From Hippasteria phrygiana (Eukaryota > Echinodermata > Asteroidea > Valvatida > Goniasteridae), in the NCBI GenBank assembly GCA_037893225.1, contig JAZGUH010000103.1:2914001-2978000 (forward strand): a stretch of 64,000 nucleotides of DNA, in the 5' to 3' direction. The notes below the pieces were generated by a model. The model made no database searches. It was given only the letters and a program-made list of their open reading frames with translations, and was not told where the DNA came from. Positions within the stretch are counted from its first letter, which is position 1, and each line of letters starts with the position of its first letter. Shown in pieces: positions 37,054-50,771 of the stretch. The position numbers were made by a program, and so were the translations under genes.

Positions 37054-40000
37054 TCAAACCTCGCAACACATTTCTTCCTGTGAACTCTGTGTGCCTTCTT
37101 CCGTTTACTGCATTGTGACTGCTTAACGTTTGCCACATTTTCAGATGAACGCCCCTCCTTTCCCTGTTCATAATTGAATGGGATATTGACAAAATCCAGT
37201 AATTTTCACACGTATGGGTAGCTTAGATCTAGCGCAACAATTTGAGACCATCGCCAGCTTCATAGCGTGAGAACTCTTCGAGAAAATTCAAACCTCGCAA
37301 CAAATTTTTTTCCATGAACTCTGTGCGCGTTCTCCCGTTTACTGCATTGTGACTGCTTAACGTTTGCCAAATTTTCAGATGAACGCCCCTCCTTTCCCTG
37401 TTCATAATTGAATAGTATATTGACCAAATCCAGTCATTTTTACACTGATGGGTAGCTTAGATATAGCGCAACAATTGCAGACCATCGCCAGCTTCACAGC
37501 GTTAGAACTCTTCGAGAAAAATCAAACCTCGCATCAAATTTCTTCCTGTGAACTCTGTGTGCGTTCTCCCGTTTACTGCATTGTGGCTGCTTAACGTTTG
37601 CCAAATTTTCAGATGAACGCCCCTCCTTTCCCTGTTCATAATTGAATGGGATATTGACCAAATCCAGCAATTTTCACACGTATGGGTAGCTTAGATATAG
37701 CGCAACAATTTCAGACCATCGCCAGCTTCATAGCGCGAGAACTCTTCGAGAAAATTCAAACCTCGCAACAAATTGTTTTCCATGAACTCTGTGTGCGTTC
37801 TCCCGTTTACTGCATTGTGACTGCTTAACGTTTGCCACATTTTCAGATGAACGCCCCTCCTTTCCCTGTTCATAATTGAATGAGATATTGACCAAATCCA
37901 GTAATTTTCACACGTATGGGTAGCTTAGATCTAGCGCAACAATTTGAGACCATCGCCAGCTTCACAGCGTTAGAACTCTTCGAGAAAATTCAAACCTCGC
38001 AACAAATTTCTTTCTGTTAACTCTGCGTGCGTTCTCCCGTTTAATGCATTGTGGCTGCTTAACGTTTGCCAAATGTTTAGATGAACGCCCCTCCTTTCCC
38101 TGTTCATAATTGAATGAGATATTGACCAAATCCAGTAATTTTCACACGTATGGGTAGCTTAGATATAGCGCAACAATTAGAGACCATCGCCAGCTTCACA
38201 GCGTTAGAACTCTTCGAGAAAAATCAAACCTCGCATCAAATTTCTTCCCGTGAACTCTGTGTGTGTTCTTCCGTTTACTCCATTGTGACTGCTTAACGTT
38301 TGCCAAATTTTCAGATGAACGCCCCTCCTTTCCCTGTTCATAATTGAATGAGATATTGACCAAATCCAGTCATTTTCACACGTATGGGTAGCTTAGATCT
38401 AGCGCAACAATTAGAGACCATCGCCAGCTTCGCAGCGTTAGAACTCTTCGAGAAAATTCAAACCTCGCAACACATTTCTTCCTGTGAACCCTGTGTGCCT
38501 TCTTCCGTTTACTGCATTGTGACTGCTTAACGTTTGCCACATTTTCAGATGAACGCCCCTCCTTTCCCTGTTCATAATTGAATGGGATATTGACAAAATC
38601 CAGTAATTTTCACACGTATGGGTAGCTTAGATCTAGCGCAACAATTTGAGACCATCGCCAGCTTCATAGCGTGAGAACTCTTCGAGAAAATTCAAACCTC
38701 GCAACAAATTTTTTTCCATGAACTCTGTGCGCGTTCTCCCGTTTACTGCATTGTGACTGCTTAACGTTTGCCAAATTTTCAGATGAACGCCCCTCCTTTC
38801 CCTGTTCATAATTGAATAGTATATTGACCAAATCCAGTCATTTTTACACTGATGGGTAGCTTAGATATAGCGCAACAATTGTAGACCATCGCCAGCTTCA
38901 CAGCGTTAGAACTCTTCGAGAAAAATCAAACCTCGCATCAAATTTCTTCCTGTGAACTCTGTGTGCGTTCTTTCGTTTACTGCATTGTGACTGCTTAACG
39001 TTTGCCACATTTTCAGATGAACGCCCCTCCTTTCCCTGTTCATTATTGAATGAGATATTGACCAAATCCAGTAATTTTCACACGTATGGGTAGCTTAGAT
39101 CTAGCGCAACAATTTGAGACCATCGCCAGCTTCACAGCGTTAGAACTCTTCGAGAAAATGCAAACCTCGCAACAAATTTCTTTCTGTTAACTCTGTGTGC
39201 GTTCTCCCGTTTAATGCATTGTGGCTGCTTAACGTTTGCCAAATGTTTAGATGAACGCCCCTCCTTTCCCTGTTCATAATTGAATGAGATATTGACCAAA
39301 TCCAGTAATTTTCACACGTATGGGTAGCTTAGATCTAGCGCAACAATTTGAGACCATCGCCAGCTTCACAGCGTTAGAACTCTTCGAGAAAATTCAAACC
39401 TCGCAACATATTTCTTTCTGTTAACTCTGTGTGCGTTCTCCCGTTTAATGCCTTGTGGCTGCTTAACGTTTGCCAAATGTTTAGATGAACGCCCCTCCTT
39501 TCCCTGTTCATAATTGAATGAGATATCGACCAAATCCAGTCATTTTCACACGTATGGGTAGCTTAGATCTAGCGCAACAATTAGAGACCATCGCCAGCTT
39601 CGCAGCGTTAGAACTCTTCGAGAAAATTCAAACCTCGCAACTAATTTCTTTCTGTGAACTCTGTGTGCGTTCTCCCGTTTACTGCATTGTGGCTGCTTAA
39701 CGTTTGCCAAATTTTCAGATGAACGCCCCTCCTTTCCCTGTTCATAATTGAATGGGATATTGACCAAATCCAGTAATTTTCACACGTATGGGTAGCTTAG
39801 ATCTAGCGCAACAATTTGAGACCATCGCCAGCTTCATAGCGTGAGAACTCTTCGAGAAAATTCAAACCTCGCAACAAATTGTTTTCCATGAACTCTGTGC
39901 GCGTTCTCCCGTTTACTGCATTGTGACTGCTTAACGTTTGCCAAATTTTCAGATGAACGCCCCTCCTTTCCCTGTTCATAATTGAATAGTATATTGACCA

Positions 40001-42201
40001 AATCCAGTCATTTTTACACTGATGGGTAGCTTAGATATAGCGCAACAATTGCAGACCATCGCCAGCTTCACAGCGTTAGAACTCTTCGAGAAAATGCAAA
40101 CCTCGCAACAAATTTCTTTCTGTTAACTCTGTGTGCGTTCTCCCGTTTAATGCATTGTGGCTGCTTAACGTTTGCCAAATGTTTAGATGAACGCCCCTCC
40201 TTTCCCTGTTCATAATTGAATGAGATATTGACCAATTCCAGTAATTTTCACACGTATGGGTAGCTTAGATCTAGCGCAACAATTAGAGACCATCGCCAGC
40301 TTCACAGCGTTAGAACTCTTCGAGAAAATTCAAACCTCGCAACAAATTTCTTTCTGTTAACTCTGTGTGCGTTCTCCCGTTTAATGCATTGTGGCTGCTT
40401 AACGTTTGCCAAATTTTCAGATGAACGCCCCTCCTTTCCCTGTTCATAATTGAATGGTATATTGACCAAATCCAGTCATTTTTACACGTATGGGTAGCTT
40501 AGATATAGCGCAACAATTTGAGACCATCGCCAGCTTTACAGCGTTAGAACTCTTCGAGAAAAATCAAACCTCGCATCAAATTTCTTCCCGTGAACTCTGT
40601 GTGCGTTCTTCCGTTTACTCCATTGTGACTGCTTAACGTTTGCCAAATTTTCAGATGAACGCCCCTCCTTTCCCTGTTCATAATTGAATAGTATATTGAC
40701 CAAATCCAGTCATTTTTACACGTATGGGTAGCTTAGATCTAGCGCAACAATTTCAGACCATCGCCAGCTTCACAGCGTTAGAACTCTTCGAGAAAAATCA
40801 AACCTCGCATCAAATTTCTTTCTGTGAACTCTGTGTGCGTTCTTCCGTTTACTGCATTGTGACTGCTTAACGTTTGCCACATTTTCAGATGAACGCCCCT
40901 CCTTTCCCTGTTCATAATTGAATGGGATATTGACCAAATCCAGTAATTTTCACACGTATGGGTAGATTAGATCTAGCGCAACAATTTGAGACCATCGCCA
41001 GCTTCATAGCGTGAGAACTCTTCGAGAAAATTCAAACCTCGCAACAAATGTTTTTCCATGAACTCTGTGTGCGTTCTCCCGTTTACTGCATTGTGACTGC
41101 TTAACGTTTGCCAAATTTTCAGATGAACGCCCCTCCTTTCCCTGTTCATAATTGAATGGGATATTAACCAAATCCAGCAATTTTCACACGTATGGGTAGC
41201 TTAGATATAGCGCAACAATTTCAGACCATCGCCAGCTTCACAGCGTTAGAACTCTTCGAGAAAATTCAAACCTCGCAACACATTTCTTCCCGTGAACTCT
41301 GTGTGCGTTCTTCCGTTTACTCCATTGTGACTGCTTCACGTTTGCCAAATTTTCAGATGAACGCCCCTCCTTTCCCTGTTCATAATTGAATAGTATATTG
41401 ACCAAATCCAGTCATTTTTACACGTATGGGTAGCTTAGATCTAGCGCAACAATTTCAGACCATCGCCAGCTTCACAGCGTTAGAACTCTTCGAGAAAATT
41501 CAAACCTCGCAACACATTTCTTCCTGTGAACCCTGTGTGCGTTCTTCCGTTTACTGTATTGTAACTGCTTAACGTTTGCCACATTTTCAGATGAACGCCC
41601 CTCCTTTCCCTGTTCATAATTGAATGGGATATTGACCAAATCCAGTCATTTTTACACTGATGTTTAGCTTAGATATAGCGCAACAATTGCAGACCATCGC
41701 CAGCTTCACAGCGTTAGAACTCTTCGAGAAAAATCAAACCTCGCATCAAATTTCTTCCTGTGAACTCTGTGTGCGTTCTTTCGTTTACTGCATTGTGACT
41801 GCTTAACGTTTGCCACATTTTCAGATGAACGCCCCTCCTTTCCCTGTTCATAATTGAATGAGATATTGACCAAGTCCAGTAATTTTCACACGTATGGGTA
41901 GCTTAGATCTAGCGCAACAATTTGAGACCATCGCCAGCTTCACAGCGTTAGAACTCTTCGAGAAAATTCAAACCTCGCAACAAATTTCTTTCTGTTAACT
42001 CTGTGTGCGTTCTCCCGTTTAATGCATTGTGGCTGCTTAACGTTTGCCAAATGTTTAGATGAACGCCCCTCCTTTCCCTGTTCATAATTGAATGAGATAT
42101 TGACCAAATCCAGTAATTGTCACACGTATGAGTAGCTTAGATCTAGCGCAACAATTAGAGACCATCGCCAGCTTCACAGCGTTAGAACTCTTCGAGAAAA
42201 A
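37054..42201 (+). repeat. 22-monomer block of the right domain, copy 2 (5,148 bp)
   Basis: Derivative of 31672-37053 with one monomer fewer overall. Near 41270 a type 8 monomer runs directly into the second half of a gcttcacg type 6 monomer, whereas 35.8-36.2 kb keeps both. Copy-specific changes include tagcgcgaga at about 37731 and gtgtgtgttc at 38259. Confidence 0.82.
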
Positions 42202-42916
42202 TCAAACCTCGCAACACATTTCTTCCTGTGAACTCTGTGTGCCTTCTTCCGTTTACTGCATTGTGACTGCTTAACGTTTGCCACATTTTCAGATGAACGC
42301 CCCTCCTTTCCCTGTTCATAATTGAATGGGATATTGACAAAATCCAGTAATTTTCACACGTATGGGTAGCTTAGATCTAGCGCAACAATTTGAGACCATC
42401 GCCAGCTTCATAGCGTGAGAACTCTTCGAGAAAATTCAAACCTCGCAACAAATTTTTTTCCATGAACTCTGTGCGCGTTCTCCCGTTTACTGCATTGTGA
42501 CTGCTTAACGTTTGCCAAATTTTCAGATGAACGCCCCTCCTTTCCCTGTTCATAATTGAATAGTATATTGACCAAATCCAGTCATTTTTACACTGATGGG
42601 TAGCTTAGATATAGCGCAACAATTGCAGACCATCGCCAGCTTCACAGCGTTAGAACTCTTCGAGAAAAATCAAACCTCGCATCAAATTTCTTCCTGTGAA
42701 CTCTGTGTGCGTTCTCCCGTTTACTGCATTGTGGCTGCTTAACGTTTGCCAAATTTTCAGATGAACGCCCCTCCTTTCCCTGTTCATAATTGAATGGGAT
42801 ATTGACCAAATCCAGCAATTTTCACACGTATGGGTAGCTTAGATATAGCGCAACAATTTCAGACCATCGCCAGCTTCATAGCGCGAGAACTCTTCGAGAA
42901 AATTCAAACCTCGCAA
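40811..42916 (+). repeat. 9-monomer block, copy 1 (2,106 bp)
   Basis: Matches 42917 onward at offset 2,106 (9 x 234). Matching starts after t at 40810 against a at 42916. It contains the private tgatgtttagc, gaccaagtcc, tatgagtagc and attaacc. No differences from copy 2 were noticed. Confidence 0.92.
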
Positions 42917-45022
42917 CAAATTTCTTTCTGTGAACTCTGTGTGCGTTCTTCCGTTTACTGCATTGTGACTGCTTAACGTTTGCCACATTTTCAGATGAAC
43001 GCCCCTCCTTTCCCTGTTCATAATTGAATGGGATATTGACCAAATCCAGTAATTTTCACACGTATGGGTAGATTAGATCTAGCGCAACAATTTGAGACCA
43101 TCGCCAGCTTCATAGCGTGAGAACTCTTCGAGAAAATTCAAACCTCGCAACAAATGTTTTTCCATGAACTCTGTGTGCGTTCTCCCGTTTACTGCATTGT
43201 GACTGCTTAACGTTTGCCAAATTTTCAGATGAACGCCCCTCCTTTCCCTGTTCATAATTGAATGGGATATTAACCAAATCCAGCAATTTTCACACGTATG
43301 GGTAGCTTAGATATAGCGCAACAATTTCAGACCATCGCCAGCTTCACAGCGTTAGAACTCTTCGAGAAAATTCAAACCTCGCAACACATTTCTTCCCGTG
43401 AACTCTGTGTGCGTTCTTCCGTTTACTCCATTGTGACTGCTTCACGTTTGCCAAATTTTCAGATGAACGCCCCTCCTTTCCCTGTTCATAATTGAATAGT
43501 ATATTGACCAAATCCAGTCATTTTTACACGTATGGGTAGCTTAGATCTAGCGCAACAATTTCAGACCATCGCCAGCTTCACAGCGTTAGAACTCTTCGAG
43601 AAAATTCAAACCTCGCAACACATTTCTTCCTGTGAACCCTGTGTGCGTTCTTCCGTTTACTGTATTGTAACTGCTTAACGTTTGCCACATTTTCAGATGA
43701 ACGCCCCTCCTTTCCCTGTTCATAATTGAATGGGATATTGACCAAATCCAGTCATTTTTACACTGATGTTTAGCTTAGATATAGCGCAACAATTGCAGAC
43801 CATCGCCAGCTTCACAGCGTTAGAACTCTTCGAGAAAAATCAAACCTCGCATCAAATTTCTTCCTGTGAACTCTGTGTGCGTTCTTTCGTTTACTGCATT
43901 GTGACTGCTTAACGTTTGCCACATTTTCAGATGAACGCCCCTCCTTTCCCTGTTCATAATTGAATGAGATATTGACCAAGTCCAGTAATTTTCACACGTA
44001 TGGGTAGCTTAGATCTAGCGCAACAATTTGAGACCATCGCCAGCTTCACAGCGTTAGAACTCTTCGAGAAAATTCAAACCTCGCAACAAATTTCTTTCTG
44101 TTAACTCTGTGTGCGTTCTCCCGTTTAATGCATTGTGGCTGCTTAACGTTTGCCAAATGTTTAGATGAACGCCCCTCCTTTCCCTGTTCATAATTGAATG
44201 AGATATTGACCAAATCCAGTAATTGTCACACGTATGAGTAGCTTAGATCTAGCGCAACAATTAGAGACCATCGCCAGCTTCACAGCGTTAGAACTCTTCG
44301 AGAAAAATCAAACCTCGCAACACATTTCTTCCTGTGAACTCTGTGTGCCTTCTTCCGTTTACTGCATTGTGACTGCTTAACGTTTGCCACATTTTCAGAT
44401 GAACGCCCCTCCTTTCCCTGTTCATAATTGAATGGGATATTGACAAAATCCAGTAATTTTCACACGTATGGGTAGCTTAGATCTAGCGCAACAATTTGAG
44501 ACCATCGCCAGCTTCATAGCGTGAGAACTCTTCGAGAAAATTCAAACCTCGCAACAAATTTTTTTCCATGAACTCTGTGCGCGTTCTCCCGTTTACTGCA
44601 TTGTGACTGCTTAACGTTTGCCAAATTTTCAGATGAACGCCCCTCCTTTCCCTGTTCATAATTGAATAGTATATTGACCAAATCCAGTCATTTTTACACT
44701 GATGGGTAGCTTAGATATAGCGCAACAATTGCAGACCATCGCCAGCTTCACAGCGTTAGAACTCTTCGAGAAAAATCAAACCTCGCATCAAATTTCTTCC
44801 TGTGAACTCTGTGTGCGTTCTCCCGTTTACTGCATTGTGGCTGCTTAACGTTTGCCAAATTTTCAGATGAACGCCCCTCCTTTCCCTGTTCATAATTGAA
44901 TGGGATATTGACCAAATCCAGCAATTTTCACACGTATGGGTAGCTTAGATATAGCGCAACAATTTCAGACCATCGCCAGCTTCATAGCGCGAGAACTCTT
45001 CGAGAAAATTCAAACCTCGCAA
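42917..45022 (+). repeat. 9-monomer block, copy 2
   Basis: Tandem copy of 40811-42916. Matching continues to 45028 and fails at 45029 (g against t at 42923). The exchange point is confined to six bases, 42917-42922. The monomer at the joint is a hybrid whose first part is like 37.69 kb (tagcgcgaga) and whose last part is like 40.81 kb. Confidence 0.92.
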
Positions 45023-47280
45023 CAAATTGTTTTCCATGAACTCTGTGTGCGTTCTCCCGTTTACTGCATTGTGACTGCTTAACGTTTGCCACATTTTCAG
45101 ATGAACGCCCCTCCTTTCCCTGTTCATAATTGAATGAGATATTGACCAAATCCAGTAATTTTCACACGTATGGGTAGCTTAGATCTAGCGCAACAATTTG
45201 AGACCATCGCCAGCTTCACAGCGTTAGAACTCTTCGAGAAAATTCAAACCTCGCAACAAATTTCTTTCTGTTAACTCTGCGTGCGTTCTCCCGTTTAATG
45301 CATTGTGGCTGCTTAACGTTTGCCAAATGTTTAGATGAACGCCCCTCCTTTCCCTGTTCATAATTGAATGAGATATTGACCAAATCCAGTAATTTTCACA
45401 CGTATGGGTAGCTTAGATATAGCGCAACAATTAGAGACCATCGCCAGCTTCACAGCGTTAGAACTCTTCGAGAAAAATCAAACCTCGCATCAAATTTCTT
45501 CCCGTGAACTCTGTGTGTGTTCTTCCGTTTACTCCATTGTGACTGCTTAACGTTTGCCAAATTTTCAGATGAACGCCCCTCCTTTCCCTGTTCATAATTG
45601 AATGAGATATTGACCAAATCCAGTCATTTTCACACGTATGGGTAGCTTAGATCTAGCGCAACAATTAGAGACCATCGCCAGCTTCGCAGCGTTAGAACTC
45701 TTCGAGAAAATTCAAACCTCGCAACACATTTCTTCCTGTGAACCCTGTGTGCCTTCTTCCGTTTACTGCATTGTGACTGCTTAACGTTTGCCACATTTTC
45801 AGATGAACGCCCCTCCTTTCCCTGTTCATAATTGAATGGGATATTGACAAAATCCAGTAATTTTCACACGTATGGGTAGCTTAGATCTAGCGCAACAATT
45901 TGAGACCATCGCAAGCTTCATAGCGTGAGAACTCTTCGAGAAAATTCAAACCTCGCAACAAATTTTTTTCCATGAACTCTGTGCGCGTTCTCCCGTTTAC
46001 TGCATTGTGACTGCTTAACGTTTGCCAAATTTTCAGATGAACGCCCCTCCTTTCCCTGTTCATAATTGAATAGTATATTGACCAAATCCAGTCATTTTTA
46101 CACTGATGGGTAGCTTAGATATAGCGCAACAATTGTAGACCATCGCCAGCTTCACAGCGTTAGAACTCTTCGAGAAAAATCAAACCTCGCATCAAATTTC
46201 TTCCTGTGAACTCTGTGTGCGTTCTTTCGTTTACTGCATTGTGACTGCTTAACGTTTGCCACATTTTCAGATGAACGCCCCTCCTTTCCCTGTTCATTAT
46301 TGAATGAGATATTGACCAAATCCAGTAATTTTCACACGTATGGGTAGCTTAGATCTAGCGCAACAATTTGAGACCATCGCCAGCTTCACAGCGTTAGAAC
46401 TCTTCGAGAAAATGCAAACCTCGCAACAAATTTCTTTCTGTTAACTCTGTGTGCGTTCTCCCGTTTAATGCATTGTGGCTGCTTAACGTTTGCCAAATGT
46501 TTAGATGAACGCCCCTCCTTTCCCTGTTCATAATTGAATGAGATATTGACCAAATCCAGTAATTTTCACACGTATGGGTAGCTTAGATCTAGCGCAACAA
46601 TTTGAGACCATCGCCAGCTTCACAGCGTTAGAACTCTTCGAGAAAATTCAAACCTCGCAACATATTTCTTTCTGTTAACTCTGTGTGCGTTCTCCCGTTT
46701 AATGCATTGTGGCTGCTTAACGTTTGCCAAATGTTTAGATGAACGCCCCTCCTTTCCCTGTTCATAATTGAATGAGATATCGACCAAATCCAGTCATTTT
46801 CACACGTATGGGTAGCTTAGATCTAGCGCAACAATTAGAGACCATCGCCAGCTTCGCAGCGTTAGAACTCTTCGAGAAAATTCAAACCTCGCAACTAATT
46901 TCTTTCTGTGAACTCTGTGTGCGTTCTCCCGTTTACTGCATTGTGGCTGCTTAACGTTTGCCAAATTTTCAGATGAACGCCCCTCCTTTCCCTGTTCATA
47001 ATTGAATAGTATATTGACCAAATCCAGTCATTTTTACACGTATGGGTAGCTTAGATCTAGCGCAACAATTTCAGACCTTCGCCAGCTTCACAGCGTTAGA
47101 ACTCTTCGAGAAAATTCAAACCTCGCAACACATTTCTTCCTGTGAACCCTGTGTGCGTTCTTCCGTTTACTGCATTGTGACTGCTTAACGTTTGCCACAT
47201 TTTCAGATGAACGCCCCTCCTTTCCCTGTTCATAATTGAATGGGATATTGACCAAATCCAGTCATTTTTACACTGATGGG
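43771..47280 (+). repeat. 15-monomer block, copy 1 (3,510 bp)
   Basis: Matches 47281 onward at offset 3,510 (15 x 234). It overlaps the 9-monomer block because the events are nested. Shared rare variants include gtgtgtgttc (45513/49023), gatatcgacc, gaccttcgcc and gttcattattg. Confidence 0.9.
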
Positions 47281-50200
47281 TAGCTTAGATATAGCGCAAC
47301 AATTGCAGACCATCGCCAGCTTCACAGCGTTAGAACTCTTCGAGAAAAATCAAACCTCGCATCAAATTTCTTCCTGTGAACTCTGTGTGCGTTCTTTCGT
47401 TTACTGCATTGTGACTGCTTAACGTTTGCCACATTTTCAGATGAACGCCCCTCCTTTCCCTGTTCATAATTGAATGAGATATTGACCAAGTCCAGTAATT
47501 TTCACACGTATGGGTAGCTTAGATCTAGCGCAACAATTTGAGACCATCGCCAGCTTCACAGCGTTAGAACTCTTCGAGAAAATTCAAACCTCGCAACAAA
47601 TTTCTTTCTGTTAACTCTGTGTGCGTTCTCCCGTTTAATGCATTGTGGCTGCTTAACGTTTGCCAAATGTTTAGATGAACGCCCCTCCTTTCCCTGTTCA
47701 TAATTGAATGAGATATTGACCAAATCCAGTAATTGTCACACGTATGAGTAGCTTAGATCTAGCGCAACAATTAGAGACCATCGCCAGCTTCACAGCGTTA
47801 GAACTCTTCGAGAAAAATCAAACCTCGCAACACATTTCTTCCTGTGAACTCTGTGTGCCTTCTTCCGTTTACTGCATTGTGACTGCTTAACGTTTGCCAC
47901 ATTTTCAGATGAACGCCCCTCCTTTCCCTGTTCATAATTGAATGGGATATTGACAAAATCCAGTAATTTTCACACGTATGGGTAGCTTAGATCTAGCGCA
48001 ACAATTTGAGACCATCGCCAGCTTCATAGCGTGAGAACTCTTCGAGAAAATTCAAACCTCGCAACAAATTTTTTTCCATGAACTCTGTGCGCGTTCTCCC
48101 GTTTACTGCATTGTGACTGCTTAACGTTTGCCAAATTTTCAGATGAACGCCCCTCCTTTCCCTGTTCATAATTGAATAGTATATTGACCAAATCCAGTCA
48201 TTTTTACACTGATGGGTAGCTTAGATATAGCGCAACAATTGCAGACCATCGCCAGCTTCACAGCGTTAGAACTCTTCGAGAAAAATCAAACCTCGCATCA
48301 AATTTCTTCCTGTGAACTCTGTGTGCGTTCTCCCGTTTACTGCATTGTGGCTGCTTAACGTTTGCCAAATTTTCAGATGAACGCCCCTCCTTTCCCTGTT
48401 CATAATTGAATGGGATATTGACCAAATCCAGCAATTTTCACACGTATGGGTAGCTTAGATATAGCGCAACAATTTCAGACCATCGCCAGCTTCATAGCGC
48501 GAGAACTCTTCGAGAAAATTCAAACCTCGCAACAAATTGTTTTCCATGAACTCTGTGTGCGTTCTCCCGTTTACTGCATTGTGACTGCTTAACGTTTGCC
48601 ACATTTTCAGATGAACGCCCCTCCTTTCCCTGTTCATAATTGAATGAGATATTGACCAAATCCAGTAATTTTCACACGTATGGGTAGCTTAGATCTAGCG
48701 CAACAATTTGAGACCATCGCCAGCTTCACAGCGTTAGAACTCTTCGAGAAAATTCAAACCTCGCAACAAATTTCTTTCTGTTAACTCTGCGTGCGTTCTC
48801 CCGTTTAATGCATTGTGGCTGCTTAACGTTTGCCAAATGTTTAGATGAACGCCCCTCCTTTCCCTGTTCATAATTGAATGAGATATTGACCAAATCCAGT
48901 AATTTTCACACGTATGGGTAGCTTAGATATAGCGCAACAATTAGAGACCATCGCCAGCTTCACAGCGTTAGAACTCTTCGAGAAAAATCAAACCTCGCAT
49001 CAAATTTCTTCCCGTGAACTCTGTGTGTGTTCTTCCGTTTACTCCATTGTGACTGCTTAACGTTTGCCAAATTTTCAGATGAACGCCCCTCCTTTCCCTG
49101 TTCATAATTGAATGAGATATTGACCAAATCCAGTCATTTTCACACGTATGGGTAGCTTAGATCTAGCGCAACAATTAGAGACCATCGCCAGCTTCGCAGC
49201 GTTAGAACTCTTCGAGAAAATTCAAACCTCGCAACACATTTCTTCCTGTGAACCCTGTGTGCCTTCTTCCGTTTACTGCATTGTGACTGCTTAACGTTTG
49301 CCACATTTTCAGATGAACGCCCCTCCTTTCCCTGTTCATAATTGAATGGGATATTGACAAAATCCAGTAATTTTCACACGTATGGGTAGCTTAGATCTAG
49401 CGCAACAATTTGAGACCATCGCCAGCTTCATAGCGTGAGAACTCTTCGAGAAAATTCAAACCTCGCAACAATTTTTTTTCCATGAACTCTGTGCGCGTTC
49501 TCCCGTTTACTGCATTGTGACTGCTTAACGTTTGCCAAATTTTCAGATGAACGCCCCTCCTTTCCCTGTTCATAATTGAATAGTATATTGACCAAATCCA
49601 GTCATTTTTACACTGATGGGTAGCTTAGATATAGCGCAACAATTGTAGACCATCGCCAGCTTCACAGCGTTAGAACTCTTCGAGAAAAATCAAACCTCGC
49701 ATCAAATTTCTTCCTGTGAACTCTGTGTGCGTTCTTTCGTTTACTGCATTGTGACTGCTTAACGTTTGCCACATTTTCAGATGAACGCCCCTCCTTTCCC
49801 TGTTCATTATTGAATGAGATATTGACCAAATCCAGTAATTTTCACACGTATGGGTAGCTTAGATCTAGCGCAACAATTTGAGACCATCGCCAGCTTCACA
49901 GCGTTAGAACTCTTCGAGAAAATGCAAACCTCGCAACAAATTTCTTTCTGTTAACTCTGTGTGCGTTCTCCCGTTTAATGCATTGTGGCTGCTTAACGTT
50001 TGCCAAATGTTTAGATGAACGCCCCTCCTTTCCCTGTTCATAATTGAATGAGATATTGACCAAATCCAGTAATTTTCACACGTATGGGTAGCTTAGATCT
50101 AGCGCAACAATTTGAGACCATCGCCAGCTTCACAGCGTTAGAACTCTTCGAGAAAATTCAAACCTCGCAACATATTTCTTTCTGTTAACTCTGTGTGCGT

Positions 50201-50771
50201 TCTCCCGTTTAATGCATTGTGGCTGCTTAACGTTTGCCAAATGTTTAGATGAACGCCCCTCCTTTCCCTGTTCATAATTGAATGAGATATCGACCAAATC
50301 CAGTCATTTTCACACGTATGGGTAGCTTAGATCTAGCGCAACAATTAGAGACCATCGCCAGCTTCGCAGCGTTAGAACTCTTCGAGAAAATTCAAACCTC
50401 GCAACTAATTTCTTTCTGTGAACTCTGTGTGCGTTCTCCCGTTTACTGCATTGTGGCTGCTTAACGTTTGCCAAATTTTCAGATGAACGCCCCTCCTTTC
50501 CCTGTTCATAATTGAATAGTATATTGACCAAATCCAGTCATTTTTACACGTATGGGTAGCTTAGATCTAGCGCAACAATTTCAGACCTTCGCCAGCTTCA
50601 CAGCGTTAGAACTCTTCGAGAAAATTCAAACCTCGCAACACATTTCTTCCTGTGAACCCTGTGTGCGTTCTTCCGTTTACTGCATTGTGACTGCTTAACG
50701 TTTGCCACATTTTCAGATGAACGCCCCTCCTTTCCCTGTTCATAATTGAATGGGATATTGACCAAATCCAG
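47281..50771 (+). repeat. 15-monomer block, copy 2
   Basis: Copy of 43771-47261. Differences noticed are 49423 (c against a at 45913, which is part of AAGCTT in copy 1) and 49472 (t against a at 45962). Just before the block, gatgggtagc stands where copy 1 has gatgtttagc. Matching ends at 50772 (a against c at 47262). Confidence 0.9.
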
